Origin: Liolophura sinensis
Taxonomy: Eukaryota; Mollusca; Polyplacophora; Chitonida; Chitonidae
Direction of reading: 5' to 3'
Length of the DNA: 64,000 nt
Assembly (NCBI RefSeq): GCF_032854445.1
Contig: NC_088298.1
Location: 8,915,504 to 8,979,503, forward strand
A model generated the notes under the pieces. That model searched no databases. It was not told where the DNA came from and saw nothing but the letters and a program-made list of their open reading frames with translations. The first letter of the stretch is position 1; every line of letters begins with the position of its first letter. The translations under genes were made by a program, and so were the position numbers. Positions 1-14,200 of the stretch are shown here, piece after piece.

Positions 1-867
1 GTAGGGGACATACATGGTGATCTAAGTTGAGGGAAAGTAATGTGAGGGGTGGTGCCTTAAAATGTACTGGTTGTACTGAGCTCAGCTGTTGCATACAAGT
101 GGAGTACGATAACACGGGGGCCGGGGCGGTGTTGGGGGGTGCATTTTAACTGCCATAAATTACAAATTCACGACTTACGTACTAACCTGAACTTTTGCTT
201 CCACATATTCCCTGAACTCTGTAAAGTGTTTATTTCACTAAAATGTTCACATGTTCAGATGATTTGGCAGTTGAAAATACAGGTGAAAATCAATAATAAT
301 ATTACAGTAATACCAGTAACTGTTAGTACAGTATATCAGAAGTTATATTAAAATTCTTCAATTTTTTTAAGAGTGACACAACTTGACAACATTACATTAC
401 ACTACTTCAAGATTGTCAGGCAATTTATTTCATTGTCTCCCAACGCCCATTAAAAAATTATTGGGTTTTTGTCCCTGTGTATGAAATTTTTATTGTGAAT
501 GTATTCAATGTGTCCAATCATTTAATCTGCAAGCGTCAATTCCATTTTCATGGTAAAGCGTCGAGTGTAGATTTTAGGAAGAGAGGGAGGGAGATATGGG
601 ATCTCATAATTAGTCTGAAATAGGTTAAGTGAAAGTTGTCTAGTTATGTGATAAGAAATATTCTGAATTATTTTAAATGTTTTTAGGAACTTTACAGGTA
701 ATAGATATCGAGGATAGTAATGCTTGTGCACAAAGAGCACTATATATCTGTGATGATCGAAGTATAAGACTGGTGTGCTTCTAAGTTTACAAAGAGAAGT
801 TTACACATGCAGTCAATTTATTGTTCTCTGAAGACAACTTGTCCTCCAGCAATAATATGGGAGTTTC

Positions 868-1189
868 AAGGACTAACTCATTCAAGTCCGGCTGTATCAT
901 GTGACCTGTCAAAAATGTTAGGCCGCTATTATTTATCTCGTTCGCTATGACATGGGCGTCTGTGAAAAGTGTCATAAAAAGTAATTTACAGGAGACAAAT
1001 GATACAGAAAATTGAGAATCTGAACATTTGTGAACTTGAGAAGTTCCTCAAGGAAAGAGGTGTCATTTGTGCCAGTGGAAAAGTGTAAGACAGGTGATCA
1101 GTAAACTAATGTCAAGAAAGCTTGCCTAACATTTTTCACATGACACAGTAAGACTGTTTTTACCTTTGACAACAAAAGAGTTCCAACTC
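868..1189. mobile_element. TIR-C fold-back element, diverged copy
   Basis: About 320 bases matching the better copy at 45863-46203 along its length: shared blocks include TCATGTGACC near one end, AGAGGTGTCAT in the middle and CAAAAGAGTT near the other. The right end is clear (GAGTTCCAACTC, 1178-1189); the left end is eroded. No coding capacity. Confidence 0.5.
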
Positions 1190-2144
1190 GACACTCCCCT
1201 ATTGGGCATGCAAATCTCTGCATAATTCTTGGGAAAGTTTGTCAGTGACTTGCCAATGGTTTAAAGGTTTTGATTGTTTAATTACCATGAATATTGGATT
1301 AAGCAGTCATTTATCCAATAATCTTTTGATGATCTCTTAATTCTTCCATCATATTTTTTTCTTTAAGTGTTTTCTTATGGAAAAGTGAAAACTCCATAAA
1401 TTCTGCTTTTTGTTTCCATTTAATTTTTAATAGGCAACTGTGTCCCCTGCCCCCCAGGTACCCATAAACCCATAGAATCATCCTACCCGTGTACACACAG
1501 GTAAGACACACACATATTTACATGTACCATTCTGCCGTCCTCTTTCAAAACAGGTTGCAAGTGACAAAGCCAAAATCCAAAAAGTCTGTGATATTTTGAG
1601 CAAAAAATAAAAACATAATGTCTTGCTGCATTCTTCCTGAACAAAAACAATACATTGTTGTTAAAGTTGTTACTGGGTTATGTACAATATACCCGGGAAA
1701 TAATGTTCATGCCATCAAGAGTGAAAAAATTCTTCTACAGTTTTTTTACCCAATTATCACTTGCTTCCTTTTATTTCATGGATTTTTTCTAATCTCCATG
1801 AACACCCAGGCAAGATTGATATATTGCAGCCCGTTAAGAAAAAAAAAACAACAAATAGGGCTGCACCTAGTTACCTCCCTTGATGCCACTCTCTCATTTT
1901 AAAGGTGTGGTTTTAAGAGTAAGCTGTGGTTAGGCGCGACCTCAGAATATTTTTAATGGCAGGTTTCGGAGGTAAGCTAGTTGATTGAGGAACAACTACC
2001 AAAGAGCAATAGAAGTCTCAATATAAAGGAAAGTGGGCAAGTCAAGGATATTTAAAATGTATCAAAATTAATTGATAAGTAAATTAATAATGTATGTCCA
2101 TTAGCATATAAATATGTAAAGCTGTTTTCTCCGGATCTTTTCAG

Positions 2145-2218
2145 GTTTCCTTACCTGACTAACAAGGCTGAGCCTAACACAAGAAGAACAAGCCAGACTG
2201 AGCCCACCACGACTCCAG
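2145..2218 (+). CDS. Gene A stalk exon
   Basis: Acceptor ATCTTTTCAG and donor CCAG/GTAAGC flank 74 bases. Read in the only open phase it gives a hydrophilic segment starting FPYLTNKAEP and ending in TEPTTTP. It enters in phase 2 and leaves in phase 1, matching the TM exon. Thr and Pro richness fits an O-glycosylated stalk close to the membrane. Confidence 0.55.
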
Positions 2219-5200
2219 GTAAGCCATTCTTCTCATATAACCACTACAAAGTCAGGAGTTCAAGCCTCTGTGTTGGTAACTGTCTGCCATTTTTTACACT
2301 TTATACATAGAGTAACATTTCCTACAAGATGAGTGGTGACACTACAACTACAGTTAAAAACTCATTGCCGTCATAAATAACTAAATTGCTTGAATTTGGC
2401 ATCAATCAAAGTTTTAAATGATTTCCAGTTATAAGTTTCCTGTACTTTTCCTTAACTTTACCAAAGGCGGCTGAACCTAGTTGAGTATAAGCAGTCGACA
2501 TTCCAGGGGTCCTTCAAGCTCATGCAGATATGGACGAGACGGTGAGGGGGCTCTCGCAAACTAACGCAGCTAAAATCGTGTTTTTATTGCCTTTTGTCCA
2601 TGCGAGAGTGCCCACCCTGTCTTATCCAAACCTGCTTGAACTTGTGAATTAAATTCCTGAGATGTCGACTCGGCTTTTTCAGGACACTAAATTTTTATCA
2701 TTGACCTTGACCTACTTTTCAAGGTCATTGGGCCTGTGCCTCTATTCAGACCATAGGAATGTGATAGACATGTACATGTAGTTCCATTAATGCTTATATA
2801 ATTATTAGCTCGCTTGTGCTTTAGCTTGTACAGTAAGTCATGTCCTGAATGTCGGCATAGGCTTCCATTAACAAGCGACCGGCCCGGATAGCACAGTTGG
2901 TAGAGCGTCCGCTTCGGGACCGGTAGATCCAGGATCAATCCTTGGTCGAGTCACACCTAAGACTTTAAAAGAGGAAGTTGTAACTTCCTTGCTTGGCGTT
3001 CAGCATGAAGGGGATAGTGCAACGACTGGTTGACCCGTATCAGTATAATGGCTCGGGCGGGGCGTCTTACTTGCCTTCGGTAAGTTGTCTCAGTGATGCA
3101 GCACTAAATAAAAGAGCGGTGGAAATCCGTCCTGCAACAAGGAGGCACATTACACGTGCATGCACCCTAATGATTCCTTCGTCGTCATATGACTGAAAAA
3201 TTGTTGAGTACGACGTTAAACCCCAAGCACTCACTCACTCACTCCATTAACAAGCGAAATAATGTTCAACAAAATGTTAATGGTTATATCTTGAAAAAGT
3301 ACTGCCTGTATTGACCTCATGTTTTGCACACATGTAGAGTGTAATAACCCAAAGGGGATGTTTTATTGTTGATGCACTGTGTTTCATATTAAATGCCATA
3401 AATTACGAAATTTAAGTAAATGTTACATGTAGGTGTGTTATCTCAAGAAGTACAGCATGTATTGAGCTGAAATTTTTTGTATTTATTTGACTGGTGTTTT
3501 GTGCAGTGCTGAAGAATGTCTCACTTATTCCAGAGGAGCCACCTGAAGTTTTACATGCATATTAACCACATGAGGGGGAAGTTCCATCGCTTGCTCTGTA
3601 TGCGTATTAATTACCACAAACTGGCAAATTCATGACTTAAGTATTTTATGTGTTGAGCTGAAGTTTTGCATTCGCTTGTCTCCAACACTCGAGCTCTTGC
3701 TTAGTCAAATCTTAAGTTTTCCATGTTGTCTTTCTTGTGTGTCGTTTGTCAGAATTTGAATTCAGACTTGTCTCTTCAAACTGATGCTGCTTACATGTCG
3801 TAGTTTTAAACTGAGTAAACAGCAATGCATAAAATGTGCTGTATCTCATATCTGTTCTATTTTCTTATATACCAATTTGCCAGATAATGAAACCATGGGT
3901 AACAATACCTGGACGTGGATACCAGGGATTATCCTTTTCCTTGTATTGGCATTAGCAGGTGAGTAGACAGTTGATTTTATTGTACCCTTGTGAATTAATG
4001 GACTAGGGGATATCTGGATTTGAACCAGCCCGCATATCTGTGCCGCTGTGTGTGTGTGTTTCTGTGCCCCTTTGTGTTCATGTGTTACTGTGTCAGTGTG
4101 CGTGTGTTTCTATGCCGCTGTGTGTGTGTTTCTTTGTCCCTGCATGCGTGTGTTTCTGTGCCGCTGTGTACGTGTTTCTGTGCCGCTGTGTGTGTGTGTT
4201 TCTGTGCCCCTGTGTGTTCATGTGTTTCTGTGTCACTGTGCGTGCGTGTTTCTGTGCAGCTGTGTATGTGTTTCTGTGCTGCTGTTTGCATGTGTTTCTG
4301 TGCCACTGTGTGTGCCTGTTTCTGTGTCTGTTCCGCTGTGTGTGTGTGTTTCTGTGCTGCTGTGTGTGTTTCTGTGCCGCTGTGTATGTGTTTCTGTGCC
4401 GCTGTGTATGTGTTTCTGTGCCGCTGTGTGCGTGTTTCTATGCCGCTGCGTACATGCGTTTCTGTGCCGCTGTGTGCATGTGTTTCTGTGCCACTGTGTG
4501 TGCCTGTTTCTGTGTCTGTTCCGCTGTGTGTGTGTGTTTCTGTGCTGCTGTGTGTGTTTCTGTGCCGCTGTGTATGTGTTTCTGTGCCGCTGTGTATGTG
4601 TTTCTGTGCCGCTGTGTGCGTGTTTCTATGCCGCTGCGTACATGCGTTTCTGTGCCGCTGTGTGCATGTGTTTCTGTGCCGCTGTGTGCATGTGTTTCTG
4701 TGCATTTGCCTGTATGCATTTCTGTGCCGCTGTGTGTATGTGTTTCTGTGCTGCTGTTTGCGTGTGTTTCTGTGCCGCTGTGTGTGTGTGTTTCTGTGCT
4801 GCTGTGTGTTTGTGTTTCTGTGCCGTTGTGTGCCTGCGTTCTGTGTCGCTCTGTGTGTTTCAGTACCGCTGAGTGCGTGTGTTTATGTGCCGCTGTGTGC
4901 ATATTTTTACGTGCTGCCCTGCGGGCATGTTTCTGTGCCAATGTGTGCGTTTTTTATGTGCCCCTGTGCGTGCATGTTTCTGTGCTGCTGTGTGCATTTT
5001 TTTATGTGCCACTGTGTGTACATGTTTATGTGCCGCTGTGTGTGCGTGTGTTTTTGTGCTGCTGTGTGCATTTTTTTATGTGCCACTGTGTGTACATGGT
5101 TCTGTGCTGCTTTGTGCAATTTTTTATGTGCCACTGTGCGTGCATGTTTCTGTGCCGATCTGTGCAGTTTTTTATGTGCCACTGTGTGTGCATGTTTCTG

Positions 5201-8200
5201 TGCCGACTGTGCGTTTTTTATGTGCCCTGTGTGTGCATGTTTCTGTGCCGCTGTGTGTGCGTGTGTATTTGTGCTGCCATGTTCAGTTTTTTATGTGCCA
5301 CTGTGCGTGCATGTTTCTGTGCCGCTGTGTGTGCGTGTGTACATGTATTTGTGCCGCCGTGTTCAGTTTTTTATGTGCCACTGTGCGTGCATGTTTCTGT
5401 GCCGATGTGTGTGTATTTTTTTTATGTGCCACAGTGTGTGCGTGTGTTTCTGTGTCTGTGCCACTGTGTGTGCGTGTGTTTCTGTGTCTGTGCCACTGTG
5501 TGTGCGTGTGTTTCTGTGTCTGTGCCACTGTGTGTGTGTGTTTCTGTGTCTGTGCCACTATGTGTGTGTGTGTTTCTGTGTCTGTGCCACTGTGTGTGCG
5601 TGTGTTTCTGTGTCTGTGCCACTGTGTGTGCGTGTGTTTCTGTGTCTGTGCCACTATGTGTGTGTGTGTTTTTGTGTCTGTGCCACTATGTGTGTGTGTG
5701 TTTCTGTGTCTGTGGCACTATGTGTAGGTGTGTTTCTGTGTCTGTGCCACTATGTGTGTGTGTGTTTCTGTGTCTGTGCCACTGTGTGTGCGTGTGTTTC
5801 TTTGTCTGTGCCACTGTGTGTGCGTGTGTTTCTGTGTCTGTGTGTGTGCGTGTGTTTTTGTGCCGCTGTGTGCAGTTTCTTGTGTGCCACTGTGCATGCA
5901 TGTTTCTGTACCGATGTGTGCATTTTTTTTATGTGCCACTATGTGTGTGTGTGTTTCTGTGTCTGTGCCACTGTGTGTGCGTGTGTTTCTGTGTCTGTGC
6001 CACTGTGTGTGCGTGTGTTTCTGTGTCTGTGCTGCTATGTGTAGGTATGTTTCTGTGCCTGTGCCACTGTGTGTGCGTGTGTTTCTGTGTCTGTGCTGCT
6101 GTGTGTGCGTGTGTTTCTGTGTCTGTGCCACTGTGTGTGCGTGTGTTTCTGTGTTTGTGCCACTGTGTGTGCGTGTGTTTCTGTGTCTGTGCTGCTATGT
6201 GTAGGTATGTTTCTGTGTCTGTGCCACTGTGTGTGCGTGTGTTTCTGTGTCTGTGCCACTGTGTGTGCATGTGTTTCTGTGTCTGTGCCACTGTGTGCAT
6301 GTGTTTCTGTGTCTGTGCCACTATGTGTGTGTGTGTTTCTGTGTCTGTGCCACTGTGTGTGCGTGTGTTTCTGTGTCTGTGCCGCTGTGTGTGCGTGTGT
6401 TTCTGTGTCTGTGCCACTGTGTGTGCGTGTGTTTCTGTGTCTGTGCCACTGTGTGTGCGTGTGTTTCTGTCTGTGCCGCTGTGTGTGCGTGTGTTTCTGT
6501 GTCTGTGCCACTGTGTGTGCGTGTGTTTCTGTGTCTGTGCCACTGTGTGTGTGTGTGTTTCTGTGTCTGTGCTGCTGTGTGTGCGTGTGTTTCTGTGTCT
6601 GTGCCACTGTGTGTGCATGTGTTTCTGTGTCTGTGCCACTGTGTGTGCATGTGTTTCTGTGTCTGTGCCACTATGTGTGTGTGTGTTTCTGTGTCTGTGC
6701 CACTGTGTGTGCATGTGTTTCTGTGTCTGTGCCACTGTGTGTGTGTGTGTTTCTGTGCCACTGTGTGTGCATGCGTTTCTGTGTCTGTGCCACTGTGTGT
6801 GCGTGTGTTTCTGTGTCTGTGCCACTGTGTGTGCATGTGTTTCTGTGTCTGTGCCACTATGTGTGTGTGTGTTTCTGTGTCTGTGCCACTGTGTGCATGT
6901 GTTTCTGTCTGTGCCACTATGTGTGCATCTGTGCCGCTGTGTGCGTGTGTTTCTGTGTCTGTGCCACTATGTGTGCATCTCTGCCGCTGTGTGCGTGTTT
7001 CTGTGTCTGTGCCACTATGTGTGCATCTGTGCCGCTGTGTGCGTGTGTTTCTGTGTCTGTGCCACTATGTGTGTGTGTGTTTCTGTGTCTGTGCCACTGT
7101 GTGTGCATGTGTTTCTGTGTCTGTGCCTCTGTGTGTGTGTGTGTGTGTTTCTGTGTCTGTGCCACTGTGTGTGCATGTTTTTCTGTGTCTGTGCCACTAT
7201 GTGTGTGTGTGTTTCTGTGTCTATGCCACTGTGTGTGCATGTGTTTCTGTGTCTGTGCCACTATGTGTGCATCTGTGCCGCTGTGTGCGTGTGTTTCTGT
7301 GTCTGTGCCACTATGTGTGCATCTGTGCCGCTGTGTGCGTGTGTTTCTGTGTCTGTGCCACTATGTGTGCATCTGTGCCACTGTGTGCATGTGTTTCTGT
7401 GTCTGTGCCACTATGTGTGCATCTGTGCCGCTGTGTGCGTGTGTTTCTGTGTCTGTGCCACTATGTGTGTGTGTGTTTCTGTGTCTGTGCCACTGTGTGT
7501 GCATGTGTTTCTGTGTCTGTGCCACTATGTGTGCATCTGTGCCGCTGTGTGCGTGTGTTTCTGTGTCTGTGCCACTGTGTGTGCATCTGTGCCGCTGTGT
7601 GCGTGTGTTTCTGTGTCTGTGCCACTATGTGTGCATCTGTGCCGCTGTGTGCGTGTGTTTCTGTGTCTGTGCCACTATGTGTGCATCTGTGCCGCTGTGT
7701 GCGTGTGTTTCTGTGTCTGTGCCACTGTGTGTGCGTGTGTTTCTGTGTCTGTGCCACTATGTGTGCATCTGTGCCGCTGTGTGCGTGTGTTTCTGTGTCT
7801 GTGCCACTGTGTGTGCGTGTGTTTCTGTGTCTGTGCCACTGTGTGTTCATGTGTTTCTGTGTCTGTGCCACTGTGTGTGCATCTGTGCCGTGGTGTGCTC
7901 ATGTTTCTGCGTGGCGTCCTCTTCCTATAAAACTGACCGCGTACATAAATGTGACGAATTCTTGCCTACAGCATCAAAAGAACAGTCGAATAAATATTAA
8001 ATAAATGTTATAAATATGAATCCCAAAATGGACAATGAAGTTCAGCGTCCTGGCCTAGTCGATGTTTAATCCTTAGCTCACAAATATCTATATATTATAT
8101 ATATATAAGGTCAAATATCTCAAGAACACATATTATATATTGGGCCCTCGATTTGGATATATATTAAGTACAAGATGGATGTTCTATCATGCATGACTAA

Positions 8201-11200
8201 GTAATTGTGCAATTCAGATTTTTGTAAAAGAACTATATATTTAAAGGCAAAGAAAACACTAAAATGAATTATATATCAGAGGAAAGACCGTTGAACACTG
8301 TCCAGAAAAATAGTTTCATTTATTGTTTTAGAAGTTTTCAATGAATAGAATGGTTTTAAAAATTCAGATTCTATGGTGGCAGCTAAAGTTGTTCAAATAT
8401 GAAACAACACATGCTTAGAATCATACATATTATCATACATGTTATACACCTGCTTAGAACTAGGCTTTCAAGGACCAGACCAGCATATCTTCTTTTCCTG
8501 AGTACTTTTTATTTATTTTTTGGATGAATAATAATCAATTTTGTACGTAGCTACTTGTAGTGTGTGTAATGTCCAGCTTTGGTTTATGAAGCTCTCACCA
8601 CCCGTCTGGTAAAATGGTTTCGTCCACAGAGTGAAATGATAAAACCCCTGACACGAGGGGTTGTCATCGAAAGTGGAAATTTGTTGACGAGTGAAAGTTT
8701 AAATTCTGTTCAAATTGATTGTCACCTTTCTCCACCTACCGGTAACTCATAAAGAGCATAATGCCTGACTGATGCCACATACAAGCACATGCTGTGTTCA
8801 TAAAGGAGTTTCATCTGCTGATTTCCCCCTTTGTCTGCTTCTGTGGTTGCCATGGTAACTAGAGTGCTATTTCCCTGATCTATTTAGTGTATAGTTAGGC
8901 ATGAATTTTGTGTCCTGGATACAACTCCAATACTTTCCGATATTTAATTTTAATTCTTGAAGGATACTTTGACATAGAGGTGATGATATGTTGTGATGTC
9001 CATTTTCAGCATTGCCATTGTAACCAGCTTACCATCATCCCTACATATACGAAATAGACGGATATGATTTTCTGTCCATGTGCAGTTTTAATCTTTTGTG
9101 GATACATGCTCATTTCTCATTTCCATGATTGCCGTGGTAACCACATATATATACCTGTCATCAACACCCTCAGAGGCTTACTCATGACAATGCTACTCTG
9201 GTATTTTTTTTATAGGAAAAAAATCTCAAAGAACTGCATTTCTTTGGGCATGTGTTGTGTTGACCTGAGTCCGGTTGTTCAAAACTGTATTAAAAGTTAA
9301 GTCAGACTTAAACCTTAGTACCTGCAGTCTTGGTCTAATACCAAACTAATACTGGCATTGACTATTTGGATAATTAAACACTTTTGAACAAACGGGCCCT
9401 GAACACTAAGTTGTTGACTACTGGTACATATTTGTGTTGGCAACTAATCAGTTTCAGCAATACACTTTTACATCTTTATCATCTGTTTTCAGCTATTAAG
9501 TTGTACAGGAGTAGAACTAGATGTCAAAAAGGTAGGTATAAAAGATTTACTGTTACAACCTGCCATGTGGTCCAAGTCTGTCGAAACCTAAAGCTCGGCT
9601 TACACTTAAACTTAAGACACAACCAGATTCAACAGAAGTTGTCGTACCAAGTTGGTCCAAGTTACTGATGTCCATACATGTGTGATTGTTAGACTGACTG
9701 GCATGTACATAAAGACCTGAGCTCAACACCATTTGAGTTGGGTGTTATTGTTAATTCCTGTGGGCAGTGTTCTGACTGGTTCAGTTTACTGAAGTGTTCT
9801 CACTGGCTCATTCTGCTGAAGTGTTCTCACTGGCCCAGTTTGCTGAAGTGTTCCCATCAGTTCATTCTGCTCAAGTGTTGTCATCAACATTGACTCAGTT
9901 TGCGGAAGTGTTCTTACTGGCTCATTCTGCTTAAGTGTTCTCACTGCCTCATTCAGTTAAAGTGTTCTCACTGGCTCATTCTACATAATTATTCTCATTG
10001 CTTCATTCTGCTCATAGGTTCTCACTGACTCATTCTGCTGTTGTGTTCACACTGGCTCATTATGCTCAGGTGTTCTCACGGGCTCATTCTGCTAAAGTGT
10101 TTTCATCGTCTCATCTTGCTGTAGTGTTCTCACTGGCTCATTCTGCTCAAGTATTCTGACTTGTTCATTTCGCTGAAGTGTTCTGACTGGTTTATTTTAC
10201 TGAAGTGTTCTCACTGACTCATTTGTAGAAGTGTTCTTACTGACTCATTCTGCTAAAGTGTTTTCACTGGCTCATTCTCCTTAAGTGTTCTCATTGGCTC
10301 ATTTTGCGGGAGTGTTCTGACTGGTTCAGTTTACTGAAGTGTTCTCACTGGCTCATTGTGCTGAAGTGATCTCACTGACTCATTCTGTTTAAGTGTTCTC
10401 ACTGGCTCATTCTGGTAATTGTTCTGACTGGCTCATTCTACATAATTGTTATCATTGCTTCATTCTGCTCATAGGTTCTCACTGGCTCATTCTGCTGTTG
10501 TGTTTTCACTGGCTCATTGTGCTCATGTGTTCTCACTGGCGTATTCTGCTGTTGTGTTTTCACTGGCTCATTCTGCTCAGGTGTTCTCGCTGGCTCATTC
10601 TGCTCAAGCGTTCTGACTCATCTTGCTGTAGTGTTCTCACTGTCCCATTCTTCTCAAGTGTTTCCACTAGCTCATCTTGCTGTAGTGTTCTCACTGGCTC
10701 ATTCAGCTCAAGTGTTCTCACTGGCTCATTCTGCTAAAGTGTTCTCATGATCTCATTTTGCTGTAGTGTTCTCACTGGCTCATTTCGCTGAAGTGTTCTC
10801 ACTGGTTTATTTTACTGATGTGTTCTCACTGACTCATTCTGTTTAAGTGTTCTCGCTGGCTCATTCTGGTAATTGTTCTCACTGGCTCAGTTTGCTTAAG
10901 TGTTTTCACTGGCTCATTCTGCTGTTGTATTCTCACTGACTCATTCTGCTTAAGAGTTCTCACTGGCTCATTCCGCTTAAGTGTTCTCACTGACTAATTT
11001 TGCTTAAGTGTTCTCACAGACTCATTCTGCTTAAGTGTTCTCTCTGGCTCGTTCTGCTTAAGTGTTCTCACTGACTCATTCTGCTCAAGTGTTCTCACTG
11101 ACTCATTCTGCTAAAGTGTTCTCACTGGCCCATTTTTGTGTGTGGAGGGGAAGTGGTAATCTTGGTGTCCAATTAAGTTTTAGCGTGACTAAAGATTTTG

Positions 11201-14200
11201 GGCTAACTTTCAAAATATTAGTTAAAAGGCTATGCAGTGTAGATGATAGCCAAATATTTTCAGTGTGGAACGGCTTAGACAAATATGCTGCTTGATTGTG
11301 CTAATGATCTGTCTTTTAATGATGTGCTCTTTATATTTTATTCGTTCATCGAAGTTACCACCATGAACAAGAATTCCCCAGGAAACAACAAAGGTGAGAG
11401 CAATTAAACCTAAAGTTTCACCTGCACTAAGTAGCACACTGCCCCTAATCTTGGTTAATAATTATATTTTATGGTATTATGGAATGTTAAGTCATTTACC
11501 TTGGTTCGATAAAAGTGCACATGGGATGTTCTACATGTAACTGACCAGAAAATGTTATTTATGTATATTTATTTCATTGGTGTTTGGGCCTCTGTGGCCG
11601 AGAGGTTGGGTGTACTAGCGCATCGCGATGACCCATGAACTTCTCACCACAGTGATCACTATTGGTGTCGATATTGGACTGTATATTGTATTTGGGAAGA
11701 ATGATGTTGTCATTCTGCTCGGGAGACCCGCTTTTTACAACTCGCGTGTACGGGAGAGCGGTTCAAGAACGCAAGATTAATTCTTATCAGGTGCAGGGTT
11801 GTTGATTCTCATTTTATAAACCTGAGGGTCAAGAATATGACTGTTCAGATTTGCCCAAACCATCAGACAAATAGAAACATCCACTTTCCTTTGCCACTGA
11901 ACTCTTAACCTTCAGGGTGTTTGCAATGTGAGAATGGTAAAGTCAAGGATATATGCAAAACATGATTATCTTGTGTTATTTTAGTTATTTTTCTTATTCC
12001 TGAACAGCAAGTTATTAAACAACACTTCTCAAGGATATAATTGACTGCATTTGTCTGGATAGGCACTCTTGACTTCTTTTACCCATAATAGAGAGAGCCA
12101 AAGTAAGGTCTAGTGGAAAAGTTATATTATTCAACAATCAAATACATAAATAAATAAAGTAAATAATACTTTTCTGTTCCAGATCCAGGTGAAAGCAATG
12201 GTCCTCTTATGACAAATCATCCACAGGCTATAGAAAGTGAGTAAAATGTCCAGGTAAATTTCACAGATCCAGTTTTTTGTCTTAATAGGTACCTGATAAG
12301 AAACTCTAAAACTAAGGCTATAGTTTTAATGAAAATGGAGAAATGTAAGCCCCAAAACTTTTCTTGAATAAATTGTGAGACACATTTTATATCTCTTAGT
12401 TACCAGTACCATCTATATTTGTTGCGTACTTTTTTTCGTGTTGATGTCATTTACCTGCCAAGAGGGCCGGAACTCTGGCTTCCTCCACTCCATTTTCAGT
12501 TCAACCGTCATATAATTGAAAGGACGATGTTAAATGTCATTCAATCAATAATTCAGTCATGAGTTGAAATTAACATATATGTTGTTAAGGCTGCTACCAT
12601 GAGGGCTAGACACATATGTGTGAAGTAGACTTGAAAGTGAGAGCTACACTAGAACAATACTGATAAGGTCACGAAAGGAGTGTAACCCGTGGCTAAGGGG
12701 CTAAGGTGCTTGCCTGTCAGCCGCTAGAACACAGGAGGAGCAAGTTTAAACCTGCTCGGCACAATGACACAGGAGCCTCTCACCAATGCAGTTGCTGTGA
12801 GTTCAATTCCAGGTCATGCTGGCTTCCTCACAAGCTATTCGTGGGAAGATTTTCATGGTTTTCCCCCAGGCTCTGCTCAGTTTCCTCCCACCATAATGCT
12901 GCCCATCATCGTATAAGTGAGATATGTTTGAGTACGGCGTAAAAACCAATTAAATAGATAAACAAATAGTGTTTGTTAAGTGAAAAAGTTCCTGATCTGT
13001 TCCTGATCCAGGTTCATAGGCTAGAGAGTGTGAATAAAATGACCGATAAATTTCGTAAAAGTTGTTTTTGACTTCAAAGGACATATGAAAAGGAACTCTG
13101 AAATTGCCGTTGTTGTAAATGTGAAATATTCGTGGGTATGGTGTAAATCAATCAAATAAATAAATAAATTCAAATGTACCCAGCCATGAAGATTGTATTT
13201 GTAGATTCAAGGTTGGTCACTCTCCATGAGGCTTTGGTAACAACAATTGCTTTACAATGTTTGTGTGGCTGTTAGCCTAGTCTAATATTGAAAGCCACTT
13301 TTGTCCTCTTCCAAAATGAATTGCCTATCTGTATTAATATTCTGGTCGCTCTGGTTTCTTCCACCTCTAGTGGCCATCGAATACCCTAGATCCTCAACGT
13401 TTTCACTTGTAAAAGAGCAACTTTCAGAGCACTTTATGCACATTTATGAGTTGATTTTTGAGACAAAAGCACAGTAGTTGGATTCACCAGGTTCAGGGCT
13501 TCACAAAAAGCGTAACTTCAACAGTCTTCTAAGAAGAATGTCTTCAGAATATGCTTGGATAAACACTTTGCAAAACATGCTAAAGGCTGAAGGATTGCAG
13601 TGAACCGAATACTCTTGAGTATGGCGTAAAATAAGATCAAATAAATAAATTCAATGACAAAATGTCATACAAAGACTGTCTTACGTCCTATCTGCCTGAC
13701 TCAACAACACATTAGGCATGTTAAGAACATGATCATGTGATATCTTGCAGAATAATCCTTAAAAGCCATCATGGCCTAAGTATGCAGACCAAATTTCAAT
13801 TTCATCCTTTAAGATTTCTGTTCAGGGGACCAAAATCAAAATAGAGTGAAAAACGCATGTTCCGGACATTTCAAAATGATGTTCTACCTTATTTTACTTG
13901 AAAAGGTGATCAATTGGTCCTCCATGTTCTCGGTAGACAGCGTGCAAACGTTTCTTCCAGGAACTAATTGCGTCCCGAATCTCCTTAAGAGTAATTTTTT
14001 CCAGTAGTCTTTGATGCATGCTTTTAGTCCATGCTCAGTGAATTTTTCCATGCGACCCTCATGACACCTGACGCGCGGAAAGTGCGTTTTTGAATCTATG
14101 TTTTCGTTTTAACTCTGTGTACAGACTACTCTAGCTATGCCATTTGAATGTCTAAAGTTTGAAAGGGTTTGAAAAAAGGATATTGGAGGAATGGAGCATC

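Noticed and set aside
4020-8004. Very long plus-strand ORFs (up to about 1300 codons) rich in Cys, Val, Phe, and minus-strand His/Thr/Gln ORFs
   Set aside because: They are readings of a TG-rich 32-bp tandem repeat with no stop codons; 32 is not a multiple of three, so the frames rotate, and there is no splice or start context.
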